A stretch of DNA of 64,000 nt from NCBI GenBank assembly GCA_039808885.1, contig JBDHTX010000019.1, positions 17,090-81,089 on the forward strand, read 5' to 3'. The translations under genes and the position numbers were made by a program. Of the stretch, positions 63,829-64,000 are shown in pieces. The notes beneath the pieces were generated by a model that saw only the letters and a program-made list of their open reading frames with translations, was not told the origin of the DNA and made no database searches. Each line of letters opens with the position of its first letter. The stretch's first letter is position 1. Source of the DNA: Dongia_A sp039808885. Its GTDB lineage: Bacteria; Pseudomonadota; Alphaproteobacteria; Dongiales; Dongiaceae.

Positions 63829-64000
63829 GTGCGTTTGTCTCCGGCCGAATCGGGCCTGAGCGTCGTGCGTGCGGCGCCACTGCTATTTGACAAGTTCATT
63901 GTATGAGAAGGGATTCGCGGGCGGCGGTGTCTGGGTAGGTATCCGGGCTTTTGCCGTGACCGTTGGATCTTGGATCTGGGTGTTGCTGGTGCCTGGTGCG
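63829..64000 (+). other. Possible rRNA operon leader (16S gene beyond the window)
   Basis: No protein gene is seen. The segment with ATTTGACAAGTTCATTG and GAAGGGATTCGCGGGCGGCGG near 63885-63930 resembles the leader found before alphaproteobacterial 16S rRNA, which takes part in processing stems. The 16S gene itself is not in the window, so this is inference. Confidence 0.4.

Overview
The window looks like chromosomal DNA of a high-GC alphaproteobacterium, most likely a member of Rhodospirillales. Four things point there. The order dcd - murA - DUF2948 - hisG - UPF0262 - LMW phosphatase - infA - maf - RNase E/G - yacG is an alphaproteobacterial housekeeping block. The SOS mutagenesis cassette imuA-imuB-dnaE2 carries the alphaproteobacterial LexA box GTTC-N7-GTTC. 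The window also encodes DUF1489 and UPF0262 proteins, and a short-form HisG. No phage, insertion sequence, CRISPR array or integrase was recognised.

Layout. 1-2 kb: an ECF-type sigma factor with an overlapping anti-sigma gene (cut by the left edge), then a CaiD-like crotonobetainyl-CoA hydratase. 2-6.6 kb: a large secreted cadherin-repeat protein with exact 282-bp repeats, and a secreted unknown. 6.7-11.4 kb: a carnitine/gamma-butyrobetaine catabolic operon (acyl-CoA dehydrogenase, betainyl-CoA thioesterase, L-carnitine dehydrogenase, BKACE cleavage enzyme) and its GlxA/CdhR-type regulator. 11.5-20.5 kb: an HSL-type esterase, a complete peptide-type ABC importer with a Tat-exported binding protein and a fused double ATPase, a CocE/NonD hydrolase and a DUF2238 membrane protein. 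20.6-25.3 kb: mixed small genes (globin, amino-acid oxidase, secreted unknowns), visibly lower in GC near 24-25 kb, beside a tRNA-Thr. 25.6-37.3 kb: the housekeeping block, interrupted by two large sensor kinases and ending in tRNA-Phe. 37.3-45.9 kb: another kinase; a five-gene, fully stop-start-overlapping operon for an acyl-CoA synthetase, a 2-oxoacid dehydrogenase (E1alpha, E1beta, E2) and a dedicated acyl carrier protein; a malic enzyme; and a lone receiver protein. 46-51 kb: a mechanosensitive channel, a kinase/isomerase pair and a hydratase. 51-57 kb: the SOS cassette. 57-63.4 kb: a Gly/His-rich secreted protein, an RhlE helicase, an isochorismatase, a lipoprotein, a DUF1489 protein and chromate resistance genes. 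63.8-64 kb: a good sigma70 promoter and what looks like the leader of an rRNA operon running off the right edge.

How the genes work together. The carnitine operon can convert L-carnitine to 3-dehydrocarnitine, then to betainyl-CoA plus acetoacetate, then to glycine betaine. The acyl-CoA dehydrogenase and the distant CaiD could feed gamma-butyrobetaine or crotonobetaine into the same route, but no CoA ligase is seen. The imuA-imuB-dnaE2 genes form one damage-inducible translesion synthesis unit. The most unusual unit is the synthetase/dehydrogenase/ACP operon at 38.8-44.0 kb. It has every part needed to make an acyl thioester from a 2-oxo acid plus a private carrier protein, but no E3 gene nearby, and its substrate cannot be read from the sequence.
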